The notes: generated by a model not told the origin, from the sequence alone. A DNA stretch of 8,725 nucleotides from Acidobacteria bacterium UBA6911 (GCA_002451015.1 DKBB01000392.1:13501-22225), one strand, 5' to 3'; shown: positions 1 to 5,905, numbered from the stretch's first letter. Made by a program: numbers and translations.

Positions 1-122
1 GCATTCCGGCTTTTTCCCGTAAAATTTCCTGATTTAATCCGCCCCCTCTGGCGACACGTGGCAGATGTTCATTTCGCCATCAGTTTTTTCTGTATTCAGG
101 CAACTGCACTCATAAAAAATGT

Positions 123-151
123 ATGTCAACTACCCCTAATCATAATATTAT
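123..151 (+). promoter_or_regulatory. Candidate sigma-70-type promoter for the alkyltransferase gene
   Basis: ATGTCA at 123-128 matches four of six -35 consensus bases. TATTAT at 146-151 matches five of six -10 bases. The spacer is 17 bp, and transcription would start near 158, about 50 bp before the alkyltransferase start. This is consensus matching by eye in an AT-rich stretch, so chance is possible. No Ada-type box could be identified with confidence. Confidence 0.33.
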
Positions 152-208
152 CCAGGATAGGCAACAAAAGTTTTTTCTTAAATTGCGCGCCATTCCAGGA
201 GAATTATC

Positions 209-706
209 ATGCATCTTTATTGCAAAGTTCATACAAAAATCGGCGATTTCCGCATCGCCTGCAGCTCCAAAGGAGTTACAGCCATTAGTCCAGGTACGGA
301 AACAGACACGACATTCGAAGCAACATACAGGAAGCGTCTTGGAATAAAGCCCGACAACGGCGTTGTTCCCGATGTCTACAAACAGGCACTTCGCGCGGCT
401 GTCCAGGGGCAGAAGACACCGTCCGTCCCCATAGACTGGTCCGGCTTCACCCCGTTCCAGGAGAAGGTATTGAAGACACTCCTGAAAGTGCCGGCCGGGA
501 ATGTGCAGTCCTACTCGTGGCTCGCCCGGCGGGCAGGCTTCCCTAAGGCAGCCCGAGCGGTCGGAAACGTCATGGCAAACAATCCGGTTCCCTTCCTTAT
601 TCCCTGCCATCGAATTGTCCCGGCTTCCGGAGGCGTCGGCAATTACGGTCTCGGCAAGAAACTGAAACACGAGTTGCTTACGAGGGAAGGAGCTGTCATT
701 AAATAG
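209..706 (+). CDS. ogt: Methylated-DNA--protein-cysteine methyltransferase (O6-alkylguanine-DNA alkyltransferase)
   Basis: This 165-residue cytoplasmic suicide DNA-repair protein should transfer the alkyl group from O6-alkylguanine (and O4-alkylthymine) to its own cysteine. The C-terminal half has the diagnostic family features: a winged-helix region beginning TPFQ at about residue 81, the RAVGNVMANNP stretch at about 116-126 that includes the DNA-binding helix and Asn hinge, and the active-site PCHR at 132-135 with Cys133 as acceptor. GGVGNYG follows, matching the usual G-x-YG loop. The N-terminal half (1-80) is the poorly conserved alpha/beta domain. Length fits Ogt/MGMT proteins and there is no Ada-type N-terminal domain. 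AGGAGA at 197-202, six bases before ATG, supports the start. It stands alone and converges on the next gene. The family assignment is firm; ogt rather than another paralogue name is by overall architecture. Confidence 0.95.
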   Translation: MHLYCKVHTKIGDFRIACSSKGVTAISPGTETDTTFEATYRKRLGIKPDNGVVPDVYKQALRAAVQGQKTPSVPIDWSGFTPFQEKVLKTLLKVPAGNVQSYSWLARRAGFPKAARAVGNVMANNPVPFLIPCHRIVPASGGVGNYGLGKKLKHELLTREGAVIK

Positions 707-789
707 AGCCAGAAGAAAGATAAATTTCGAGAATCCTGTTGAGAACTTATAACAATTTTATTCCGGCTACTTACCCCTAAAAAATTAAC

Positions 790-837
790 GGGGGAACGGG
801 AAACGGGGAATGGATCCGGGGAAAAACATTCCGTTCC
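790..837 (+). other. G-rich hairpin / possible G-quadruplex between convergent genes
   Basis: Four G-runs lie close together on the plus strand: 790-794, 798-800, 805-808 and 818-821, with spacers of 3, 4 and 9 bases. The last spacer is longer than a strict G-quadruplex rule allows. The right part also folds as a hairpin: AACGGGGAATG (802-812) pairs with CATTCCGTT (827-835), leaving a two-G bulge. No T-tract follows, so it is at best a weak intrinsic terminator. It lies in the 262-bp gap between the 3' ends of the alkyltransferase and the flavoprotein, where no other gene is seen. Confidence 0.4.
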
Positions 838-968
838 TCTTCGTGAGTAATACATCTTCACGATGGCGCAAAGCCCTGGTGGACAAGCTGAAAAGATTCG
901 GAATTCAAACAGACCCCGAACAGACCGGTTTTTACTCTTTATACTTCAAATTCCAACCTGCAACCCGG

Positions 969-1571
969 TTAAAAAGTGTGTGTGCCGTAAGCGATGTAGT
1001 TCGCTTTCCCATCCGGGTAGGTAAATTTCTTTTCGATTATTTTTACCATCTGGCGTCCCAGTTCCGAGGACGCCTTCATACACTTGTCGAAATCCTTCAC
1101 ATCCCCCTTGTTGGAACCGTAAGCGGCGATAAAACTGGCCGGCAGCATCTGCCTCGTCACCATGTAGAAATAGAGATCTTTCAGCGCATCGACAAGCCCC
1201 AGGCTGCCTGCGACCGCTACAACGGCGCCGACTTTGCTCGACAGGCTCTTGCCTCCGTGGTTCAGGGCAATGGTCCTGTCGATGACACACTTTCCCTGGG
1301 CGGTCATATTGTAGAAATAGACAGGTGTTCCGAACAGGATCCCGTCGGCTTCCAGCATTTTCCCGTAGAGATCCTGCATATCGTCCTCAATCGGACATTC
1401 GCCCGTGGTAAAGCAGGAACCGCAGGCGTCACACGGTCGAATATCCTTTTCGACCGCCCGGCAGAGTTCCGTCTCCGCCCCGAGTCCCCCGGCGCCCGCC
1501 AGCACTTCCTCCATTAAAAGTTCCGTATTCCCCTTCTCCCGCGGACTGAATGAAAGCCCCAGTATTTTCAT
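969..1571 (-). CDS. Iron-sulfur flavoprotein / NADPH-dependent FMN reductase-like flavodoxin-fold protein
   Basis: A 200-residue cytoplasmic flavodoxin-fold protein. The N-terminus has beta-strand MKILGLSFSP followed by REKGNTE (residues 11-17), the phosphate-binding loop for FMN in this family. GTPVYFYNMTAQGK (about 81-94) is the second typical flavin-contacting segment. Cysteines 47, 50, 53 and 59 form a compact C-x2-C-x2-C-x5-C cluster, matching the C-x2-C-x2-C-x4-7-C motif that holds a 4Fe-4S cluster in archaeal iron-sulfur flavoprotein (Isf). It probably passes electrons between low-potential donors such as ferredoxin and an acceptor; the actual substrate cannot be read from sequence. 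Many anaerobes carry several paralogues. A GGAGGGGAG ribosome binding site sits just upstream of the ATG at 1571. The gene is monocistronic here, diverging from the sigma operon. Confidence 0.88.
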   Translation of the reverse strand: MKILGLSFSPREKGNTELLMEEVLAGAGGLGAETELCRAVEKDIRPCDACGSCFTTGECPIEDDMQDLYGKMLEADGILFGTPVYFYNMTAQGKCVIDRTIALNHGGKSLSSKVGAVVAVAGSLGLVDALKDLYFYMVTRQMLPASFIAAYGSNKGDVKDFDKCMKASSELGRQMVKIIEKKFTYPDGKANYIAYGTHTF

Positions 1572-1642
1572 AACTCCCCTCCCGGATTCGACCGCCTGCA
1601 GCCCCGGCCCGGTATCCGCTAATTTCGCCTCAAAATATAGCC

Positions 1643-1656
1643 GGGCTTTTCAGCCC
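1643..1656 (-). other. Short hairpin with GAAA tetraloop upstream of the flavoprotein gene
   Basis: On the minus strand this reads GGGCT-GAAA-AGCCC, a perfect 5-bp stem closed by a GNRA-class tetraloop. It lies about 72 bp upstream of the flavoprotein start. A possible -10 (TATATT) lies just downstream of the hairpin, so the hairpin may fall in the promoter spacer rather than in the RNA. No riboswitch family is recognised. Confidence 0.3.
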
Positions 1657-1836
1657 TATCGGACCAATCCGCATTGCAGCCTTCCATGACCGCATTCCCA
1701 TTCCATTATCTTTATTGAAGGAACGAATGCAAGCACCGCCCGTTTTTCCGGCCCGAAATGGAACATAATCCAAGACCTGCGTATCTTGATCGTGAGGATT
1801 CGGCCGGAATCCGCCTTTGTAAGGGGGAGAAGTCTC

Positions 1837-1947
1837 GTGTATTTTTACATTTCCGGACTGATTACCGGCGTCGACCGGCGGTTTTTCCCGCTCGCCCGTT
1901 GCATGGTCCGGAGGCAGCCGGACATCCGGTTTTGCGGTTTGAACTGA
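1837..1947 (+). CDS. Candidate 36-residue small ORF in the sigma-factor leader
   Basis: A GTG codon at 1837 is preceded by AAGGGGGAGA (1821-1830), a strong Shine-Dalgarno-like purine run with a six-base gap. The frame runs 36 codons to TGA at 1945-1947. The peptide begins MYFYISGLITG and ends DIRFCGLN; it is hydrophobic at the start and rich in Arg later (RRF, VRRQ). No family is recognised. It stops 28 bases before the sigma-factor ATG, which lacks a clear ribosome binding site, so a leader-peptide or translational-coupling role is conceivable. Against it: short random ORFs are common at this GC content, and the purine run may be fortuitous. Confidence 0.25.
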   Translation: MYFYISGLITGVDRRFFPLARCMVRRQPDIRFCGLN

Positions 1948-1969
1948 ATTGAACCTGAACTGAATTGAA
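1940..1969 (+). repeat. Tandem direct repeat immediately upstream of the ECF sigma gene
   Basis: TGAACTGAATTGAA occurs at 1940-1953 and again at 1956-1969, a 16-bp period with CC as linker. The second copy ends six bases before the sigma-factor ATG. Each copy contains TGAAC, which resembles ECF -35 elements (GGAAC/TGAAC), and the array occupies the place where a ribosome binding site would be expected. It may be a binding site for a dimeric regulator, an autoregulatory promoter element, or simple slippage. Confidence 0.6.
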
Positions 1970-1975
1970 TCCAGA

Positions 1976-2581
1976 ATGTCGGAAGATAACGACTCTATTT
2001 TAATTGAATCTGCCGTCAAAGGCGATGAACCTGCTTTTGCCGAACTGGTTAAGCGATATCATGCTGCGGTATGGAGCACTGTACACCGCACTCTGGGAAA
2101 CTGCTCCGATGCCGAAGACGTCGTTCAGGAAATTTTTCTTCGCGTACTGCTTTCCCTCAATCGTTTCAATCCGAAGTATCCTTTCGGCCCATGGATTCTT
2201 CGCATCGCCGGCAATTACTGCATCGATCAGATTCGGAGAAAAAAAACCCGCAAGTATCGGCTCTGGAGCGATCTATCCGAAGGGGAACAAAGGCGCCTCT
2301 TAAAAAACATGGCCACAAAGCCCGAGGCGTATCCATCAGATCCCGAGGAGGCTTCCCGATACCTGGAAATTGCACAAATCCTGCTGGACCGGCTGAATCC
2401 CAGGCACAAGGCTGCTTTTATTCTCAGGGTCATTGAAGGGCACAGTTACCTCACGGTCTCAGAAATCCTCGACGTCCCGCAGTCGACCGCAAGAGTCCGC
2501 GTTTCCAGAGCACGAAACGACCTTCACAAAGCATTTATAAAATATCAGGCCGATTTGAATGGAGGGCCCGAACATGAATAG
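1976..2581 (+). CDS. ECF-family RNA polymerase sigma factor (sigma-70 regions 2 and 4)
   Basis: A 201-residue alternative sigma factor with the ECF two-domain layout. Region 2 spans about residues 12-90: GDEPAFAELVKRYH, then the core-binding DAEDVVQEIFLRVL (45-58), and PWILRIAGNYCIDQIRRKK (72-90), the 2.3/2.4 part that melts and reads the -10. A linker of about 35 residues follows. Region 4 spans about 127-190, with LNPRHKAAFILRVIEGHSY and a helix-turn-helix (VSEILDVPQSTARVRVSRAR, 161-180) for the -35. The ATG at 1976 is the first sensible start; an in-frame stop lies at 1961 and no good ribosome binding site is visible. It overlaps the anti-sigma gene by 8 bp, so that protein is its likely partner. 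The signal and regulon cannot be read from sequence. It is not a FecI type by context: no FecR or TonB receptor is adjacent. Confidence 0.95.
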   Translation: MSEDNDSILIESAVKGDEPAFAELVKRYHAAVWSTVHRTLGNCSDAEDVVQEIFLRVLLSLNRFNPKYPFGPWILRIAGNYCIDQIRRKKTRKYRLWSDLSEGEQRRLLKNMATKPEAYPSDPEEASRYLEIAQILLDRLNPRHKAAFILRVIEGHSYLTVSEILDVPQSTARVRVSRARNDLHKAFIKYQADLNGGPEHE

Positions 2582-3032
2582 ACTATGCAAATGGTTCCAT
2601 CGATACCAGGACGGGGACTTGCCCCCGGCGGAACTGGAGCAGTTCAGGCAACATTTGACCGTTTGCGATTCATGCAGGACCAGGGATTATTTCCTGAATA
2701 ATATCGCCCAGGCAATCAGAAAACGGAAACCGCCCGAACCGCGCCGGGGCCCCGAACAGATTTCCGCAGTCGCTTTCAGAAATTTACACTCCTGGGATGC
2801 CCTGTCATTTTACTGGCCCAAACCGGCCAAGGTCTGGATCGCCTTTGCCGCCATGCTGATGCTTGTCTCGTTGCTCTGGCTCCGCCCTTCCGTGCAGGAG
2901 TCCGGCATCAACGACCAATATGAAATGTTGATGACCGACAGCGATCTCAGCGTTTCGAACCAGAATATCCTTATCACACCGACAGACGATGAAATCGTAC
3001 GTTGGTTGGAACAGGGAGGAGACATACAGTGA
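2574..3032 (+). CDS. Membrane-anchored zinc-finger (zf-HC2/ZAS-like) anti-sigma factor
   Basis: A 152-residue protein with a cytoplasmic N-terminal domain of the zf-HC2 type: Cys5, then YQDGDLPPAELEQF (matching the family YLDGEL pattern), then His27-x3-Cys31-x2-Cys34. These four residues are the expected zinc ligands and make up the domain that occludes sigma factors. One transmembrane helix lies at about 87-103 (VWIAFAAMLMLVSLLWL). The remaining roughly 50 residues are acidic and predicted periplasmic. The ATG at 2574 is chosen over an in-frame ATG at 2559 because GGAGG at 2561-2565 lies eight bases upstream of it. It overlaps the end of the sigma gene by 8 bp and the next gene by 4 bp, implying translational coupling. 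It probably sequesters the upstream sigma factor until an envelope or redox signal arrives; the mode of inactivation is unknown. Confidence 0.87.
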   Translation: MNRLCKWFHRYQDGDLPPAELEQFRQHLTVCDSCRTRDYFLNNIAQAIRKRKPPEPRRGPEQISAVAFRNLHSWDALSFYWPKPAKVWIAFAAMLMLVSLLWLRPSVQESGINDQYEMLMTDSDLSVSNQNILITPTDDEIVRWLEQGGDIQ

Positions 3033-3439
3033 CCAGCCGTAAAAACGCTGTTGCCGTCCTGGCGGCGGTACTTTTAATCGGATGCCTTCTGGGCGTATCG
3101 GGATTCTGGCTTTGGGGGCAGCGGGTCCAGAGCCCTGCCGATATAAATGCCCGGTACAGCCAGCACGCTTATTCATCCAGGATCTTTGACAGGCTTCAGA
3201 TAACTTCGCAGCAGGAAGCACAGCTCAAGGAAATCCTGGAAGATTCGCGCCGTGAAATCAATGACTGCCGTATCGAGCTTCAGGAAAAAATGGATAAGAT
3301 TCGCGCCGATACGAATGCCCGGATAGCCGCCATACTGGACGAAAACCAGAAAAAAATATTTGAAACCCTGATCGATGATACCGAATCGCTCAGGCGCAAC
3401 GGCCACCATGGTCGTGGCAGGAAAACAAGCACCTATTAG
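3029..3439 (+). CDS. Membrane-anchored periplasmic sensor-like protein (Spy/CpxP/CnrR-type heavy-metal-resistance fold)
   Basis: A 136-residue protein with an N-terminal hydrophobic helix (about 7-30) that acts as anchor or uncleaved signal. A periplasmic, highly charged helical region follows (about 45-120). It contains RLQITSQQEAQLKEILEDS, later REIND and RIELQEKMDKI, and DENQKKIFETL, the L-T-x2-Q and Q-x-x-x-F/L pattern of the Spy/CpxP/ZraP/CnrR four-helix hairpin families. The tail NGHHGRGRK could bind metal, but this is a guess. The start is GTG at 3029, overlapping the anti-sigma stop as GTGA, with GGGAGGAGA (3013-3021) seven to eight bases upstream; an in-frame TTG at 3002 is less likely. 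As third gene of a sigma/anti-sigma operon it most likely modulates the anti-sigma factor, as CnrX does with CnrY/CnrH. That role is inferred from context. Confidence 0.75.
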   Translation: MTSRKNAVAVLAAVLLIGCLLGVSGFWLWGQRVQSPADINARYSQHAYSSRIFDRLQITSQQEAQLKEILEDSRREINDCRIELQEKMDKIRADTNARIAAILDENQKKIFETLIDDTESLRRNGHHGRGRKTSTY

Positions 3440-3767
3440 CCACGTTAAGCAGCGGGCGATTGCTTTGCCCACAGCAGAACCGCATACAGGGCTGTGAATC
3501 CACCGCTTCGCGAATCGGCCGGCGATCAAGGCCCCGACCCGAAAGACTAGGGTTTTAGCCTTGTGGCCATGCATATCCCGGCTCCCGCTCCTACGGATCG
3601 AACGCATGTTTTTGCCGAAAATGTAACATTGAAGGACTGTTACGTATTGAGATGCGTCGTTTGCAGCAAAAAATACGGCCCCTGATCCTCCGCTTGATTT
3701 ATGCCGATATTTAAAAAACTGCCTTGAACGATACAATCACAGAAGAAAATCAATTTAACGGAGACAT
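3440..3767. other. 328-bp spacer between the sigma operon and the PepSY-TM gene
   Basis: No gene is convincing here on either strand. A GC-rich first half contains CACAGC (3470-3475)/GCTGTG (3491-3496), a 6-bp stem with a 15-base loop, and several weaker GGGC/GCCC pairings. The second half is AT-richer and carries the dyad described separately. There is no strong rho-independent terminator after 3439 and no clear sigma-70 promoter before 3768. The minus strand is open across much of this spacer and into the sensor gene, but the reading frame has no recognisable domain or start signal. Confidence 0.5.
3623..3643. promoter_or_regulatory. 21-bp inverted repeat, candidate operator upstream of the PepSY-TM gene
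   Basis: GTAACA (3623-3628) and TGTTAC (3638-3643) are perfect 6-bp arms separated by nine bases, the size of a typical dimeric helix-turn-helix operator. It lies about 125 bp before the PepSY-TM start. ACGCAT (3602-3607) and ATGCGT (3652-3657) form a second, non-concentric inverted pair around it. It does not look like a Fur box. The regulator is unknown. Confidence 0.35.
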
Positions 3768-4937
3768 ATGAAATTCCGAAAAATCCTGTTCTGGTCTCAC
3801 CTGATATGCGGCGTGGCCGCAGGGATCGTCATAACGATTATGTCGGTTACAGGAGTTCTCTTGACCTATGAAAAACAGATGACCGCTCGGTCGGATCAAC
3901 GCCTGTACGCTGTCGATCCCGCACCGGATGCAACGCCACTGTCCGCCGAAACTCTCATCGAGGAATTTATTAAAGCCCGGCCGGATGCGGTTCCGGTAAA
4001 CGTCACTCTTGCGGCCGATCCCCGGACGCCGGCGAGCATCAGGAACGCTGCAAACGAAACCATCCTAGTAAATCCATACACGGGAGAAATCCTGGGTCCC
4101 GGAGCGCGGGGCATTCGCAAATTTTTCAGGACCATGACGGACCTGCATCGGTGGCTGGCCCTTTCAGGGGAGGATCGTCGCATAGGCCGCGCCCTTACGG
4201 GAATCTGCAACCTGGCGTTTTTATTCATAATAATTTCCGGTTTCTATCTCTGGTGGCCGCGCAGATGGACGCGCCGGGCTCTCAAATCCATTCTCTGGTT
4301 TCGAAAGGAAACCAGCTCAAAGGCACGGGATTTCAACTGGCATCATGTATTCGGTTTCTGGTGCACCGTACCGCTTATCCTGGTCATCGCAAGCGCCGTC
4401 GTAATTTCCTATCCCTGGGCCAGCGACCTTGTTTTTCGAATGGCCGGCAGCCAGCCTCCTGCCGGCTTCGGACCCCCGGGAAAATCCAAGCCCCAGCCGA
4501 AAAGCCCGGCAGCGAAAGCCGGCATTGCCCGGACCTCTCCAGCGGATCTGGAGGGACTGGACGATCTGGTCGCCGGCATCAGGAACCGGACCGATGAATG
4601 GGATACAATCAGCTTCCAGCTCCCGGCATCCGGCGCCCAAACAGTATCCTTCAGCGTCGACGCGGGGTCCGGGATTCAGCCGCAATTCCGCTCGACAATT
4701 ATCGTGGACAGGAAAACGGAAGATATCCTCCGCACAGAATCCTTCGGGGACCTGGATCCCGGACTTCGTCTGCGTATTTGGGTCCGCTTCGTTCACACCG
4801 GCGAATATTACGGATTCACGGGTCAGACCATTGCCGGGATCGCATCCGCAGCGAGCATCATTCTTGTCTGGACCGGTTTTGCGTTGTCTCTCCGCAGATT
4901 CAGCGCATGGAATGCCCGCAGGACAAACCAGGCATAG
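3768..4937 (+). CDS. PepSY-associated transmembrane protein, putative ferric-siderophore reductase (FoxB/PiuB-like)
   Basis: A 389-residue inner-membrane protein of the PepSY_TM family. Four transmembrane helices are visible at about 13-34, 144-163, 196-216 and 352-374. A large periplasmic PepSY-containing part (35-130, with LIEEFIKARPDAVPVNVTL and the ETILVNPYTGEILG strand-turn) follows the first. A Pro/Lys-rich linker (about 230-255) and a second PepSY-like part (256-345, with TIIVDRKTEDILRTESFGD) precede the last. Conserved-position histidines border the helices: H11, H127 (DLHRWL), H192/H193 (NWHHVFGFW) and H343 (RFVHTGEYYGF). In FoxB such residues bind b-type hemes and the protein reduces ferric siderophores in the periplasm. 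The start has GGAGA at 3760-3764, closer than usual. No TonB receptor is adjacent, so the substrate is inferred only from the family. Confidence 0.85.
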   Translation: MKFRKILFWSHLICGVAAGIVITIMSVTGVLLTYEKQMTARSDQRLYAVDPAPDATPLSAETLIEEFIKARPDAVPVNVTLAADPRTPASIRNAANETILVNPYTGEILGPGARGIRKFFRTMTDLHRWLALSGEDRRIGRALTGICNLAFLFIIISGFYLWWPRRWTRRALKSILWFRKETSSKARDFNWHHVFGFWCTVPLILVIASAVVISYPWASDLVFRMAGSQPPAGFGPPGKSKPQPKSPAAKAGIARTSPADLEGLDDLVAGIRNRTDEWDTISFQLPASGAQTVSFSVDAGSGIQPQFRSTIIVDRKTEDILRTESFGDLDPGLRLRIWVRFVHTGEYYGFTGQTIAGIASAASIILVWTGFALSLRRFSAWNARRTNQA

Positions 4938-5015
4938 TTGCGGGATTATAAATTTGCAATTTTCCTGTTGTACTGCAGCACTGTCCGCATGAGAATGTTG
5001 GATCCGGTTTCATGC

Positions 5016-5049
5016 CGCCCGGGAAATATTCCATGGCAGGAACCGGGCG
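5016..5049 (+). other. Leader hairpin upstream of the LRR gene
   Basis: CGCCCGG (5016-5022) and CCGGGCG (5043-5049) form a perfect 7-bp GC-only stem with a 20-base loop, ending 21 bases before the AGGAGG ribosome binding site of the LRR gene. No T-run follows. It may be a leader structure affecting translation or mRNA stability. The 145-bp gap after the PepSY-TM gene (4938-5082) otherwise shows only a poor promoter candidate: TTGTAC at 4968-4973 and GAGAAT at 4991-4996. Confidence 0.35.
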
Positions 5050-5082
5050 CGAACCAGTATGATGGTGCTCAGGAGGTTATGT

Positions 5083-5862
5083 ATGAAGTTTATTTTTAAA
5101 AGGGCCGTGCAGTTGGCGGCATTGGCGGCATTCAGTTTCAGCATTACCCTCCCCTCGGGTTACAGCTTCGGCCCCGCCGAGGGCAGCCGCACACGGAACA
5201 CCGATACCGCCGTTGCCCGGCTCAAGGAATTAGGGATTCCGCTGCAGGCAGATCCCCGGGGCGATGTCCGCTGGATCGAGGCCAAGCAGGGTGAGTTGAC
5301 CGACAATGCCATGAGTTTTCTGCCTTTGCTGCCCAAGCTGGAATGGCTGGAAATCGGAAACGGAATCCTGACCGGGGACGGGATGAAACATCTGGGAAAA
5401 TGCACCGGGCTGAAGCGGCTGTATGTGCATGACATAGATCTTGAAGGCGAGGAACTGGAATGGCTCAAAAGCCTTACGAGGCTCGAAGCGCTTTCCCTTC
5501 AGCGCACCAGAATAGACGGAAAAGCCATGAAGCACCTGAATGCGGTCGAAACACTCAAGGTTCTGAATCTGAGTGAAAACAACATTACTGATGAGGATAT
5601 GGCGCAGGTGGCTCGACACAAAAACCTCGAGGTGCTCGCCCTGGCCGAAACGAAAGTCACCGGCGCAGGAATCAAGGATCTCGAAGGGATGTCCCGGCTC
5701 AATGAACTGAATATCGTCAAATGCGCCGTGTTTGACTATGATCTTAATTCATTTCTGACAATGCCGAATTTGCGTATCGTATACGCCGAAGGCTGTAGTT
5801 TAAGCGACTGGGCGATCGGAAGCGTCATTGCAAGATTTCCCACGCTGGCAATTTTCCGTTAA
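5083..5862 (+). CDS. Exported leucine-rich-repeat protein
   Basis: A 259-residue protein with a signal peptide: KFIFKR, hydrophobic stretch about 9-24, probable cleavage near SGYSFG (25-30). Residues about 40-70 form a short non-repeat cap. From about 73 to the end run roughly seven leucine-rich repeats of about 23-25 residues, following an LxxLxLxxTxIxxxGMxxL pattern, as in LKRLYVHDIDLEGEEL, LEALSLQRTRIDGKAM, LKVLNLSENNITDEDM and LEVLALAETKVTGAGI. This is the bacterial GALA/cysteine-containing-like subtype with a helical convex side, usually a protein-binding scaffold. No catalytic domain or anchor is seen after the signal peptide. ATG 5083 is chosen because AGGAGG (5071-5076) lies six bases upstream; an earlier in-frame ATG at 5059 lacks such a site. 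A 43-bp gap without terminator separates it from the methyltransferase gene. The partner is unknown. Confidence 0.85.
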   Translation: MKFIFKRAVQLAALAAFSFSITLPSGYSFGPAEGSRTRNTDTAVARLKELGIPLQADPRGDVRWIEAKQGELTDNAMSFLPLLPKLEWLEIGNGILTGDGMKHLGKCTGLKRLYVHDIDLEGEELEWLKSLTRLEALSLQRTRIDGKAMKHLNAVETLKVLNLSENNITDEDMAQVARHKNLEVLALAETKVTGAGIKDLEGMSRLNELNIVKCAVFDYDLNSFLTMPNLRIVYAEGCSLSDWAIGSVIARFPTLAIFR

Positions 5863-5905
5863 GAGCGTCCGCAGGGCGCAGGCTTGATTCAGTAAAGGAA
5901 TATTT

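Larger units (their letters stand above)
1572..1975. other. 404-bp divergent spacer between flavoprotein and sigma-factor genes
   Basis: This spacer must hold promoters for both directions. Visible elements are a GNRA-type hairpin (1643-1656), a perfect 6-bp inverted repeat GGATTC/GAATCC (1796-1812), TGTA-TTTT-TACA (1838-1849), GTCCGG/CCGGAC (1906-1923), a candidate small ORF (1837-1947) and a tandem repeat (1940-1969). GGAACA at 1760-1765 resembles an ECF -35 element, with TATCTT starting at 1782 as a possible -10, but the match is weak. TATATT on the minus strand (near 1635-1640) could be a -10 for the flavoprotein. No full-length gene is convincing in this stretch. Confidence 0.5.

Noticed and set aside
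1..288. Plus-strand frame open from the window edge to 288
   Set aside because: It overlaps the alkyltransferase start, contains low-complexity hydrophobic and Phe-rich sequence and no domain; it looks like chance openness in an AT-rich stretch.
140..670. Long open frame on the minus strand across the alkyltransferase gene
   Set aside because: It is antisense to a well-supported gene with the PCHR active site, and its translation shows no domain and no ribosome binding site.
810..1517. Plus-strand open frame of 235 codons from the G-rich hairpin into the flavoprotein gene
   Set aside because: Most of it is antisense to the flavoprotein, which has clear FMN and cysteine motifs. The first part (WRKALVDKLKRFG) is not recognisable and there is no ribosome binding site.
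1760..1787. ECF-like promoter GGAACA with TATCTT near 1782
   Set aside because: The -10 match is poor and the position, about 190 bp before the sigma start, is not compelling; noted only in the spacer description.
1630..2019. Minus-strand 129-codon frame across the divergent spacer and the sigma-factor start
   Set aside because: It overlaps the sigma gene start, has no domain, and its composition is not protein-like.
3173..3736. Minus-strand 187-codon frame spanning the spacer before the PepSY-TM gene and the end of the sensor gene
   Set aside because: It is antisense to the sensor gene for much of its length, has no recognisable domain and no supporting ribosome binding site. A dispersed repeat could explain the openness over the spacer.
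4317..4992. Several overlapping frames inside the PepSY-TM gene on both strands
   Set aside because: They are alternative-frame readings of a well-supported four-helix membrane protein gene and show no domains.
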